From Myxococcus eversor (GTDB lineage: Bacteria > Myxococcota > Myxococcia > Myxococcales > Myxococcaceae): 64,000 bases of DNA. This document shows positions 43,340 through 51,623 of this stretch, piece after piece (within the stretch, counting starts at the first letter, position 1; each line of letters starts with the position of its first letter). Position numbers and translations under genes: made by a program. A model generated the notes under the pieces. That model saw only the letters and a list, made by a program, of their open reading frames with translations. It had not been told where the DNA came from and did no database searches. The stretch lies in NCBI RefSeq assembly GCF_010894455.1, contig NZ_JAAIXY010000028.1, forward strand, positions 86,802 to 150,801, given 5' to 3'.

Positions 43340-44290
43340 ATGTCCGCACCCGCCGCGCCCTCGGTGTCCATGTTCGTCGAGCTGGAGCGCGAAGCCTGGC
43401 GGGCGCTGCGCGAGTCCACGCCGTTGACGCTCACGACGGAGGACCTGGACGGCCTGCGCGGCCTGGGGGAGCAACTGGACCTGGAAGAGGTCTCGGATGT
43501 CTACCTGCCCCTGTCGCGGTTGCTGAACCTCCAGGTGGCCGCGGCGCAGCGACTGTGGATGGAGCAGCAGGCGTTCCTGGGTGGCTCCACGAGCAAGGTG
43601 CCGTTCATCATCGCCATCGCCGGCAGCGTGGCGGTGGGCAAGAGCACCACGGCCCGCATCCTCCAGGCCCTGCTCGCCCGGTGGCCGGACCACCCGCGCG
43701 TGGAGCTGGTGACGACGGACGGCTTCCTCTTCCCCAACCGCATCCTCACCGAGCGCGGGCTGATGAAGCGCAAGGGCTTCCCGGAGAGCTATGACCGGCG
43801 CGCGCTGGTGCGCCTGCTCGCGGAGCTGAAGGCGGGGCGCGCGGAGGTGGCGGCGCCCGTCTACTCCCACCTCGTCTATGACGTGGTGCCCGACGAGGCG
43901 AAGGTCATCCGCCAGCCCGACATCCTCATCCTGGAAGGGCTCAACGTCCTCCAGTCCGGCGCCACCGGGCAGCGGGTGCCGCACACGTTCCTGTCGGACT
44001 TCTTCGACTTCTCCATCTACGTGGACGCGAGCGAGCAGGACATCCGTCGTTGGTACGTGGACCGCTTCCTGCGGCTCCAGCAGACGGCGTTTCGCGACGA
44101 GCGCAGCTACTTCCGCCGGTACTCGGACCTGACGAAGGAAGAGGCCGTGGCCATGGCCGAGTCCGTGTGGGGCGACATCAACGGCCCCAACCTGGCGCAG
44201 AACATCGCGCCCACGCGCTCGCGCGCCCGGCTCATCCTGCTCAAGGGCCCGGACCACAAGGTGAAGCGCGTGCGGCTGCGCAAGCTGTAG
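43340..44290 (+). CDS. coaA: Type I pantothenate kinase
   Basis: The 316-residue enzyme phosphorylates pantothenate with ATP, the first step of coenzyme A synthesis. The P-loop is GSVAVGKST; TTDGFLFPN, KGFPESYD, SHLVYDV, LEGLNVLQ and ERSYFRRYSDL match bacterial CoaA over the full length. GGAGGAGAGA precedes the ATG. Feedback inhibition by CoA is usual for this type. It follows mtfA by 64 bp and may share its transcript. Confidence 0.95.
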   Translation: MSAPAAPSVSMFVELEREAWRALRESTPLTLTTEDLDGLRGLGEQLDLEEVSDVYLPLSRLLNLQVAAAQRLWMEQQAFLGGSTSKVPFIIAIAGSVAVGKSTTARILQALLARWPDHPRVELVTTDGFLFPNRILTERGLMKRKGFPESYDRRALVRLLAELKAGRAEVAAPVYSHLVYDVVPDEAKVIRQPDILILEGLNVLQSGATGQRVPHTFLSDFFDFSIYVDASEQDIRRWYVDRFLRLQQTAFRDERSYFRRYSDLTKEEAVAMAESVWGDINGPNLAQNIAPTRSRARLILLKGPDHKVKRVRLRKL

Positions 44291-44450
44291 TCACGGCGTC
44301 GGAGCGGGCGTCCCGCACAGCGAGCCATCCTCCAGGCCCGCGAGTCGAGCGCGCAGCCACGCCTTCAGCATCGGGTCCTCCTGCTCCTGGACCAACCCCA
44401 TGGCCCGCTGCTCCAGAGGGCCTTCTTGACGGAGGCCTCGCGCTCCTCAT
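44291..44450 (-). pseudogene. Possible C-terminal gene remnant
   Basis: The 229-bp gap between coaA and elaA holds no intact gene. On the minus strand a stretch ending at a TGA (44291-44293) reads LEQRAMGLVQEQEDPMLKA and then WLRARLAGLEDGSLCG, helical and protein-like, but it is stopped upstream by a TGA and has no start. It may be the tail of a lost gene. Evidence is codon character only. Confidence 0.3.
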
Positions 44451-44519
44451 GCAGTGAGACTGAGCGCGTTCCAACCTCCGGACTGGCCGCACGCTCCGGA
44501 ATCCCGGGCGTCAGGGCGC

Positions 44520-44975
44520 TCAACGGCGAGGACGGCGGACCATCTCGATGTGCGGGATGCCGTCCTCGTCGTAGATGTCACCTTCCGCGTCGAAGCCGAG
44601 GCTCGCGTAGAAGGCCCGCAGGTAGTCCTGCGCGGAGATGCGGATGTCCATGTTGGGGTAGAGCGCTTCGAGCCGGGTGATACCTCGCTGCGTCAGCTCG
44701 CGGCCCAGGCCCCGGCCTCGTGCCTTGGGCGACGTCACCACGCGGCCCATGCTGGTGGCCCCCGGGAACTTCACGTCGGGCGGGAGGATGCGCAGGTAGG
44801 CGACCAGGAGAGCGCCCTCATGGGCGAGGAGGTGGTCCGCGCTCCTGTCCAGTCCGTCCACGTCCAGGTAGAGCGACTTCTGCTCCACCACGAACACCTC
44901 CTGCCGCAGGGCGAGCACGTCATACAGCTCGTCCAGCGTCAGCTCCGAGAACGCCTTCCATTGCCAGTTCGGCAT
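44520..44975 (-). CDS. elaA: ElaA-like GNAT N-acetyltransferase
   Basis: The 151-residue protein matches ElaA: WQWKAFSELTLDELYDVLAL, RQEVFVVEQ, YLDVDGLDRSADHLL, GRVVTSPKARGRGLGREL (the acetyl-CoA pyrophosphate loop) and FYASLGFDAEGDIYDEDGI. Substrate of ElaA is not established. I start at ATG 44975, which gives the usual N-terminus; the frame is open to a GTG at 44993. Confidence 0.9.
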   Translation of the reverse strand: MPNWQWKAFSELTLDELYDVLALRQEVFVVEQKSLYLDVDGLDRSADHLLAHEGALLVAYLRILPPDVKFPGATSMGRVVTSPKARGRGLGRELTQRGITRLEALYPNMDIRISAQDYLRAFYASLGFDAEGDIYDEDGIPHIEMVRRPRR

Positions 44976-45016
44976 GCGCAAGGCGTCTACCACGGATGCG
45001 CGCTCCGCGCGGAGGC

Positions 45017-46660
45017 TCAGGTGGTGCGGGACTCGTGGCTGGGAATCTCCGACAGCAACACGTTGAGCGCGTCCACCTCGTGTGGCACGTGGTCCGGTCG
45101 CGACTGGACGATGGCGATGGCGCGCTGGAGCGCCTGTCTCGCGGCTTCGAGCGCTTCGTGTTCGACGTGGAGCTTCGACAGGTCCGTGAGCAGCGGCACC
45201 AGGTACGGGTGCTGCTCTCCGGCGGTCTCCTCGATGCGACCCACCGATTCCTGGAGGAGGGGATAGGCGGCGGGGTGTTGGTGCTCGCCCAGGACGACGG
45301 CCGCGTGATGCAGGGCGAGCGCGGCGGCGAGCCTGTCCCGCTCCGCGTCCGTCACGTCCACGGGTGCGGCGGCCTCATGGCCCTGGCCCGCCAGTGTGTT
45401 CTCCAGGGTGGAGAGCAGCTCGCCCCCCAGCTCGGCGGTGAGTGTCCCGGCGTCGGCGAACAGTGTCAGCGCGGAGTCGTCCTCGACCGGGCGGTGGCCG
45501 GACAGGCCCGTGACGCGCTCGATGCGCTCGGCGGCGGGCGGGTGGGAGTCGTACGCGTCCACTGCGCGCGAGAAGAGTCGCTCGCGGAGGAAGGTCTGGA
45601 ACGCGGGCGGTGTGTCCCTCGCGACGACGTCCATGGTGTGGAACAGGTCCTTCGTGGGACGTCCTGTCGCTCGCAGCCTCGCGGCGACTTCCAGGCTCCG
45701 GCTGAACGCGTCGCTGCTCTCCATCGCCTTCGTCAGCGCACGGCCGAAGGTGTCACCGCCGTAGGCGAGCGCGGACATCCGGTCCGCGAGCAACTCCCGG
45801 CGGCGTCCGTGCCCGGCGGTGATGCGCAGGTGGACGAAGAAGTACGCGCGCAGGAACCACCACACGGGATTGATGATGGCCCAGCCTCCCTCCTGGATGG
45901 CGTGGACCGTGCGGACCATCTGGGCCTGGATGCGGCCGATGATGGGCGTCAGCCGCGTCTCGCCGTGGGAGAAGTGGCCGTACTCGTGCGCGAGGATGGA
46001 CTTGAACTCGGAGACGGTGAGCCGTCGCACGACGCCCATCCCCAGGCGCAGGACGCGCTCACCGCCGCCGAGCAGCACCCTCAGTCGTCCGCCTCGCTCG
46101 CTCACCCCGATTCCCGTGCCCGCGTCGATGAGGACTCGGTCCACCTCGCGCGACTTCGCGATGGTCGCCACTTCCTCCAGTGCGGCGAAGAGGCGCGGGG
46201 CTTCTTCGCGCTTCAGTGCGCGGCCCTCGTCCAGCTGCGAGTCGCGGATGAACAGGCCCCGGAAGATGCCGACGATTCCGCCGATGCAGGCGAGCATCAC
46301 GATGAGCATGAGCTTCAGGGGGATGACGGGCATCTGCGTCATGGCGAGGAGCAGTGCACCGGAGGCGGCCAGCGTCAGCACCACCATCATCGGCACTGCG
46401 ACATAGAACAGCAGTGACGAGAACCAGAGCACCACGCTGTAGCACCGGTCCACGCGCCGTTCGCTCGCCGTCTGCTCCTCGCGCAGCAGGTGCTGGTGGT
46501 CCGTCTGGAGCTGACCGAGTTGCGCTGACGACAGCGCGCGCCCGGCGAGCCAGGAGAACAGCAGTCCCAGTCCCAGGAACAGCGCCATCGCGAGTGGAAT
46601 CCCCACGATGAGCCGCCACCGGTGCTGCTCCTCGAGGAGGAGAAATACCCACGCGGACAT
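45017..46660 (-). CDS. M48-family membrane metallopeptidase with helical-repeat tail
   Basis: The 547-residue protein has two membrane segments at about residues 17-40 and 75-125 (IVGIPLAMALFLGLGLLF; SSLLFYVAVPMMVVLTLAAS and following). The M48 catalytic HEYGHFSHGE and the third zinc ligand in RRRELLADRMSA come next. The C-terminal 150 residues form TPR-like helices (AALALHHAAVVLGEHQHPAAY). M48 enzymes (HtpX, Ste24, BepA) degrade misfolded or surplus membrane proteins; the topology puts the catalytic site in the cytoplasm. It sits 41 bp upstream of elaA on the same strand. Confidence 0.85.
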   Translation of the reverse strand: MSAWVFLLLEEQHRWRLIVGIPLAMALFLGLGLLFSWLAGRALSSAQLGQLQTDHQHLLREEQTASERRVDRCYSVVLWFSSLLFYVAVPMMVVLTLAASGALLLAMTQMPVIPLKLMLIVMLACIGGIVGIFRGLFIRDSQLDEGRALKREEAPRLFAALEEVATIAKSREVDRVLIDAGTGIGVSERGGRLRVLLGGGERVLRLGMGVVRRLTVSEFKSILAHEYGHFSHGETRLTPIIGRIQAQMVRTVHAIQEGGWAIINPVWWFLRAYFFVHLRITAGHGRRRELLADRMSALAYGGDTFGRALTKAMESSDAFSRSLEVAARLRATGRPTKDLFHTMDVVARDTPPAFQTFLRERLFSRAVDAYDSHPPAAERIERVTGLSGHRPVEDDSALTLFADAGTLTAELGGELLSTLENTLAGQGHEAAAPVDVTDAERDRLAAALALHHAAVVLGEHQHPAAYPLLQESVGRIEETAGEQHPYLVPLLTDLSKLHVEHEALEAARQALQRAIAIVQSRPDHVPHEVDALNVLLSEIPSHESRTT

Positions 46661-46822
46661 GAACTTCCTCGGACTGGCCCCTGCGAGTCAGCCTAACACG
46701 GGCCTCGAGCAGAGGCCCGGCCGTCGGCCTGCCCCGCGAGGTGGGAGGCGCGGTCGACGCCCGCGCGGGCACGATACGGAGTCTGGGCAAGGCACCGGGG
46801 AGGCCATTATACGTAGGCCGCC

Positions 46823-47686
46823 ATGACCCCTTCGTCGCAGACGTCGCTTGTTCCCGGAGCCAGCCAGGACGTGGATGCGCTGGTCTCACTGCTGCGAGGA
46901 CGGCGCACCGTGGTGCTCACCGGCGCGGGGTGCAGCACCGAGTCGGGCATCCCGGACTACAGGGGGCCGGGGACGCGGGCCCGCGCGCGCAATCCCATCC
47001 AGCACCGGGAGTTCCTCCAGCGTCCCGAGGTGCGGGCTCGCTACTGGGCCCGGAGCCTGCTCGGCTGGCCCCGCTTCGCCTCCGCCCACCCGAATCCCGC
47101 GCACCAGGCGCTGGCGGCGCTGGAGCGGAACGGGCACGTGCCAGGGCTCATCACCCAGAACGTGGACCGGCTCCACCACGCCGCGGGCAGCTCGCGTGTC
47201 ATCGAGTTGCACGGTGCGCTGGCGCGGGTGCGCTGTCTGGACTGTGGGGCGCAGGAGGCGCGAGTGGACCTCCAGGCGCGCCTCCTGTCGCTCAACCCGG
47301 ACTTCGCCCACGAGGTGCTGGAGCTGCGGCCGGATGGCGACGCGGAGCTGTCCTCGGAGGCGCTCCAGTCCTTCCAGGTGCCCGCGTGCGTGCGCTGTGG
47401 CGGGACGCTGAAGCCGGACGTGGTGTTCTTCGGCGACAACGTGCCCGCGCCCACGGTGGCGGATGCCTTCGCCTTGCTGGAAGAGGGAGACGCGCTGTTG
47501 GTGGTGGGCTCGTCGCTCGCCATCTACTCCGGCTATCGCTTCCTGGTACGCGCCGCCGAGCGCCACGTGCCCATCGCCATCGTCAACATTGGCGAGTGTC
47601 GCGGCGTGGAGCTGGCGGACCTGTGCGTGGAGGCGAGCGCCGGGGACGTGCTGCCGCGACTGGCCCAGGCGCTGGCGCGAAGCTGA
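46823..47686 (+). CDS. Sirtuin-family NAD-dependent protein deacylase
   Basis: The 287-residue protein has all Sir2 core motifs: GAGCSTESGIPDYRGP, TQNVDRLHHAAG, the catalytic His in IELHGAL, the zinc ligands CLDC and CVRCG, GTLKPDVVFFGDNVP, VVGSSLAIYSG and VNIGE. A 30-residue insertion sits between the zinc pairs. It removes acyl groups from lysines while consuming NAD and is probably cytoplasmic. The gene is single; a TATAC-containing element lies about 15 bp before the ATG, too close to serve as its -10 unless translation is nearly leaderless. Confidence 0.92.
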   Translation: MTPSSQTSLVPGASQDVDALVSLLRGRRTVVLTGAGCSTESGIPDYRGPGTRARARNPIQHREFLQRPEVRARYWARSLLGWPRFASAHPNPAHQALAALERNGHVPGLITQNVDRLHHAAGSSRVIELHGALARVRCLDCGAQEARVDLQARLLSLNPDFAHEVLELRPDGDAELSSEALQSFQVPACVRCGGTLKPDVVFFGDNVPAPTVADAFALLEEGDALLVVGSSLAIYSGYRFLVRAAERHVPIAIVNIGECRGVELADLCVEASAGDVLPRLAQALARS

Positions 47687-47701
47687 AGGCCCCGCCGCGC
47701 C

Positions 47702-48607
47702 TCAGGGCAGGCGAACGTGCGTGGTGAGGTAATCCACGAAGGCCCGCACGCGCGCGGGCAGGTGCCCGCCCTGGCTCAGGAAGAGGGCGTGGATGGCCTC
47801 CGTGTCGCCGGGGTTGTGCTCCTCCAACACGACCACGAGGTGGCCCGCGTCCAGGTCGCCCTTCACCTGGAAGCGCGCCAGCCGCGCCAGCCCCACTCCC
47901 GCCAGCACGAGCTGTCGCAGCGCTTCGCCATCGCTCGCCTGGACGTTGCCGACCGGCGCGAGGGAGTGCTGTGATGAAGACTCCGTCAGGGGCCAGCCCT
48001 CGATGGCGCGCGCGTAGCTGAAGCCCAGGCGGTTGTGTGACGCCAGCTCTCCTGGTGTCTTCGGCACGCCCTGGCGCTTGAGATAGTCCGGCGAGCCGAC
48101 GATGACCATCCGCGTCTCACCCAGTCTGCGCGCGGTGAGCTGGGAGTCCTTGAGCTGACCGTTGCGAATCGCCACATCCGTGCGGTCATCGAGCAGGTCG
48201 ATGAGCTTGTCCGTCAGCGTGAGGTCCACCGTCACCGAGGGATATCGCGCGAGGAAGCCGGGCAGCAGCGGGATGAGGATGCAGCGCCCGAAGGCCGGGT
48301 TGGTGTTGACGCGCAGCCGTCCACTCGGCTCGTCGCTCGCGGCGGCCCCGCGCTCGGCCTCGTCGAGTTCGCCGAGGATTCGCACGCTGCGCTCATAGAA
48401 ACCGCAGCCCTCCGGGGTGAGCTGGAGCGAACGCGTGGAGCGGTTGACCAGCCGGGCTCCCAGCCGCTGCTCCAGCCGGGCCACCAGCTTGCTCACCGCC
48501 GAAGGCGTCATCCGGAAAGCCCTCGCCGCGGCGGAGAAGCCTCCCAGCTCCACCACCTTCACGAAGACTTCCATCTCCCCGAAGCGATTGACGTCCAGAC
48601 GAGCCAT
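47702..48607 (-). CDS. LysR-family transcriptional regulator
   Basis: The 301-residue protein has an N-terminal winged helix-turn-helix (GFSAAARAFRMTPSAVSKLV) and a type 2 periplasmic-binding-like effector domain (GRLRVNTNPAFGRCILIPLL, LTARRLGETRMVIVGSPDYL). It is divergent from an MFS transporter gene and a reductase gene. The 106-bp gap between the starts is where such a regulator usually binds to control both itself and the divergent operon. Effector unknown. Confidence 0.92.
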   Translation of the reverse strand: MARLDVNRFGEMEVFVKVVELGGFSAAARAFRMTPSAVSKLVARLEQRLGARLVNRSTRSLQLTPEGCGFYERSVRILGELDEAERGAAASDEPSGRLRVNTNPAFGRCILIPLLPGFLARYPSVTVDLTLTDKLIDLLDDRTDVAIRNGQLKDSQLTARRLGETRMVIVGSPDYLKRQGVPKTPGELASHNRLGFSYARAIEGWPLTESSSQHSLAPVGNVQASDGEALRQLVLAGVGLARLARFQVKGDLDAGHLVVVLEEHNPGDTEAIHALFLSQGGHLPARVRAFVDYLTTHVRLP

Positions 48608-48713
48608 GGTGAGCCGAACTCACAAGTCCTATTCCGCACGTCGCTCTACCGCAGCGAATTCGTGCCGTCCATACAAGGGCCCATCCAACTTCTTCACGGG
48701 AGGGCCGCGAATC

Positions 48714-49913
48714 ATGCCGCTGGCCTTGTTCGCATTGACCGCGGGCGCCTTTGGAATCGGCGTCACGGAGTTCGTCATCATGGGCCTCTTGCTGGAGGTG
48801 GGCACCGACCTGGGTGTCTCCATCTCCACGGCGGGCCTGCTCATCTCCGGCTACGCACTGGGCGTCGTGGCCGGAGCCCCCGTCCTCACCGTGCTGACGG
48901 GCCGCTGGTCCCGCAAGCACGTGCTCTTGGGACTGATGGTCATCTTCACGCTGGGCAACGTCTTCTGCGCGCTGGCGCCCACCTACGGCACGCTGATGGC
49001 CGCGCGCGTGCTGACCGCGCTCTCTCACGGGACGTTCTTCGGCGTGGGCTCCGTGGTGGCCACGGGCCTGGTGCCCGCGGACAAGCGCGCGTCCGCCATC
49101 GCCATCATGTTCACCGGCCTGACGGTGGCCAACATCCTCGGTGTGCCGCTGGGCACGTGGCTGGGGCAGTCGCTCGGGTGGCGCTCGACGTTCTGGGCGG
49201 TGGCGCTGATTGGCCTGCTCGCCGTGGCGGTGATTGCGCTATTCGTCCCGCGCGACGAGGTGGCACCCGAGGCGAGCGACTGGCGCGCCGACCTGCGGGC
49301 CCTGGGCCGACGGCCGGTGTTGCTGGGGCTTCTGACGACGGTGCTCGGCTTCGCCGGGGTGTTCACCGTGTTCACCTTCATCGCGCCCCTCCTGACGCGA
49401 CTCAGTGGCTTCTCCCCGTCGGCGGTGTCTCCCATCCTGCTCGTGTTCGGCGGTGGGCTGGTGGTGGGCAACCTGGTGGGCGGCAAGCTCGCGGACCGGC
49501 GACTGGTGCCCGCCATCCTCGGCACCCTCACGGTCCTGGCGCTCGTGCTGTTCGGGATGACCTTCGTCCTGCATGACCGCGTCCTCACCGTCGTCGCCGT
49601 GGGCCTGTTCGGCGCGGCGGCCTTCGCCACCGTGCCACCGCTCCAGATGTGGGTGCTGGAGAAGGCGGAGGGGGCCGGCCAGAGCCTGGCGTCGAGCCTC
49701 AACATCGGCGCCTTCAATCTCGGCAATGCGTTGGGCGCCTGGTTCGGCGGCCTCATCATCGACCGGGGCCCTGGACTGGGCGCCCTCACCTGGGTGTCCG
49801 CGCTGGTGCCGGTGTCCGCCATCGTCATCGTGCTGGTGGCGTTGCGCCTGGAGTCTCGCGAGCGGCGCCCCGGTGTTCCAGGGACGCGAGTGCTGCAAGG
49901 AGGTGTGTCATGA
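48714..49913 (+). CDS. MFS transporter, DHA1/AraJ-like
   Basis: The 399-residue protein has about twelve membrane helices. The MFS signature between helices 2 and 3 appears as LTGRWSRKHVLLG, and helix 1 contains GAFGIGVTEFVIMGLL, typical of the AraJ/YdhP/Cmx group of drug or sugar-alcohol efflux proteins. GGGAGG is ten bases before ATG 48714. The stop overlaps the start of the reductase gene by 4 bp, so the two are coupled, under the divergent LysR regulator. Confidence 0.9.
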   Translation: MPLALFALTAGAFGIGVTEFVIMGLLLEVGTDLGVSISTAGLLISGYALGVVAGAPVLTVLTGRWSRKHVLLGLMVIFTLGNVFCALAPTYGTLMAARVLTALSHGTFFGVGSVVATGLVPADKRASAIAIMFTGLTVANILGVPLGTWLGQSLGWRSTFWAVALIGLLAVAVIALFVPRDEVAPEASDWRADLRALGRRPVLLGLLTTVLGFAGVFTVFTFIAPLLTRLSGFSPSAVSPILLVFGGGLVVGNLVGGKLADRRLVPAILGTLTVLALVLFGMTFVLHDRVLTVVAVGLFGAAAFATVPPLQMWVLEKAEGAGQSLASSLNIGAFNLGNALGAWFGGLIIDRGPGLGALTWVSALVPVSAIVIVLVALRLESRERRPGVPGTRVLQGGVS

Positions 49914-50968
49914 GCGCCCTCGACAAGGTCGCCCTCGTGGTGGGCGCGCAGGGCGTCATCGGTCGCAACCTCATCGAGCACCTCGCGTCACTGGGGGACT
50001 GGGAAGTCATCGGTCTGTCCCGACGAGGCGGCCCTGCTTCCGAGCGCGTGCGGCACGTACAGGTGGACCTGCTCGACGCGGAGGACACCCGGGCGAAGCT
50101 GGCGGACCTGGGCCACGTGACGCATGTCTTCTACGCCGCGTATCAGGAGCGGCCGACGTGGGCGGAGCTGGTCACGCCCAACCTCGCGATGCTCGTCAAC
50201 GTGGTGGAGGCCATCGAACCGGTGGCCAAGGGCCTGCGCCACGTCAGCCTCATGCAGGGTTACAAGGTCTACGGCGCACACCTGGGGCCTTTCAAGACGC
50301 CCGCGCGGGAGACGGACCCGGACCACATGCCGCCCGAGTTCAACGTGGACCAGCAGCGCTTCCTCGAACAGCGGCAGAAGGGCAAGGCGTGGACGTGGAC
50401 CGCGCTGCGTCCGTCGGTGGTGGGCGGCGTCGCGCTCGGCAACCCGATGAACCTGGCCCTGGTGATTGCCGTCTACGCATCCATCTCCAAGGAGCTGGGG
50501 TTGCCGCTGCGCTTCCCTGGCAAGCCTGGGGCATGCCACTCGCTCTTGGAGATGACCGACGCGGGCCTGCTCGCGAAGGCGACGGTGTGGGCGGCGACGG
50601 AGGCGCGCTGCGCGAACCAGGCCTTCAACATCAACAACGGGGACCTGTTCCGCTGGAGCGAGCTGTGGCCGAAAATCGCGCGTTACTTCGAGCTGGAGGT
50701 CGCTCCACCGCTGCCGATGTCGCTCGACGTCGTCATGGCCGACAAGGAGCCGCTGTGGAAGGCCATGACTGCGAAGCACGGGCTGGCGAATCACTCCTAC
50801 CAGGACGTGTCCTCCTGGCGCTTCGGCGACTTCGTCTTCTCGTGGGACTACGACATGTTCGCGGACGGCACCAAGGCGCGGCGCTTTGGCTTCCATGAGT
50901 TCGTCGACACCGAAGCCATGTTCTTGCGCCTCTTCGACGACTTCCGTCGCGCGAAGGTCATCCCCTGA
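49910..50968 (+). CDS. SDR-family reductase, PRISE (progesterone 5-beta-reductase/iridoid synthase) type
   Basis: The 352-residue extended short-chain dehydrogenase has VVGAQGVIGRNLIEHL as dinucleotide-binding motif. The motifs MQGYKVYGAHLGPF and WTALRPSVVGGVALGNPMN match the PRISE subfamily, which reduces enones with NADPH. AAGGAGG lies seven bases before ATG 49910, and the gene overlaps the MFS gene by 4 bp. A reductase plus exporter under LysR control suggests handling of a reactive small molecule; substrate unknown. Confidence 0.85.
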   Translation: MSALDKVALVVGAQGVIGRNLIEHLASLGDWEVIGLSRRGGPASERVRHVQVDLLDAEDTRAKLADLGHVTHVFYAAYQERPTWAELVTPNLAMLVNVVEAIEPVAKGLRHVSLMQGYKVYGAHLGPFKTPARETDPDHMPPEFNVDQQRFLEQRQKGKAWTWTALRPSVVGGVALGNPMNLALVIAVYASISKELGLPLRFPGKPGACHSLLEMTDAGLLAKATVWAATEARCANQAFNINNGDLFRWSELWPKIARYFELEVAPPLPMSLDVVMADKEPLWKAMTAKHGLANHSYQDVSSWRFGDFVFSWDYDMFADGTKARRFGFHEFVDTEAMFLRLFDDFRRAKVIP

Positions 50969-51013
50969 CGCTTGGGAGTTGAGTGCGCCCGGAGCGTGGG
51001 GAACAATCCCCGC

Positions 51014-51610
51014 ATGGCTCAGGGCGACGGAATGCAGCAGGTCATCGGCTTCATCCTGGAACTGGACAAGCTCAAGGGTGTGACTCGCAAGGTGAAGCCG
51101 CTGGGGCTTGCTCGCTACGAGAACTCCGCGGAGCACAGCTGGCAGTTGGCCATGCTGGCCCTCTCCCTGTCCCAGCATGCTCCGCCGGGCATCGACCTGG
51201 ACCGCGTGGTCCGGATGCTCCTGGTGCATGACGTGGGAGAAATCGACACCGGCGACACGCTGGCCTTCGTCGAGGGCGGCTGGAAGGAGCGCAAGGCGGC
51301 GGAGCTGGCGGCGGCGGAGCGCATCTTCGGCCTGCTGCCTCCACCGCACGGGCCCGCCTTCCTGGCGTCATGGAAGGAGTTCGAAGCGGGGGAGACCGCC
51401 GAGGCCCGCTATGCCCATGCGGTGGACCGCGCGATGCCGGTGCTGCTGAACCTGGCCAACGAAGGGCAGAGCTGGCGGGAGAACGGCATCAGTCACGCGC
51501 GGGTGGTGGCGCGCGTCGCTCCCCCCATCCAGGCGGGTTGCCCCGCCTTGTGGGAGTACCTGGAGGGCCGACTGGAAGAGGCCCGCCAGCGCGGCTTGTT
51601 CGGCGCGTGA
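51014..51610 (+). CDS. HD-domain hydrolase (YfbR/HDDC2-like)
   Basis: The 198-residue protein has the HD-domain metal motifs: the first His in NSAEHSWQLAML, the HD pair in LLVHDVGEIDTGD, and a distal Asp in AHAVDRAMPVL. It closely follows the 5'-deoxynucleotidase pattern of YfbR and HDDC2 and probably hydrolyses nucleoside monophosphates or related phosphates. It follows the reductase gene by 45 bp and converges with cysI. Confidence 0.88.
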   Translation: MAQGDGMQQVIGFILELDKLKGVTRKVKPLGLARYENSAEHSWQLAMLALSLSQHAPPGIDLDRVVRMLLVHDVGEIDTGDTLAFVEGGWKERKAAELAAAERIFGLLPPPHGPAFLASWKEFEAGETAEARYAHAVDRAMPVLLNLANEGQSWRENGISHARVVARVAPPIQAGCPALWEYLEGRLEEARQRGLFGA

Positions 51611-51623
51611 GCGGAGGAGTCGC

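Noticed and set aside
44241..44492. Small minus-strand ORF between coaA and elaA
   Set aside because: Its sequence is an Arg/Gly/Pro-rich shadow; a different frame in the same interval looks more protein-like and is reported as a possible remnant.
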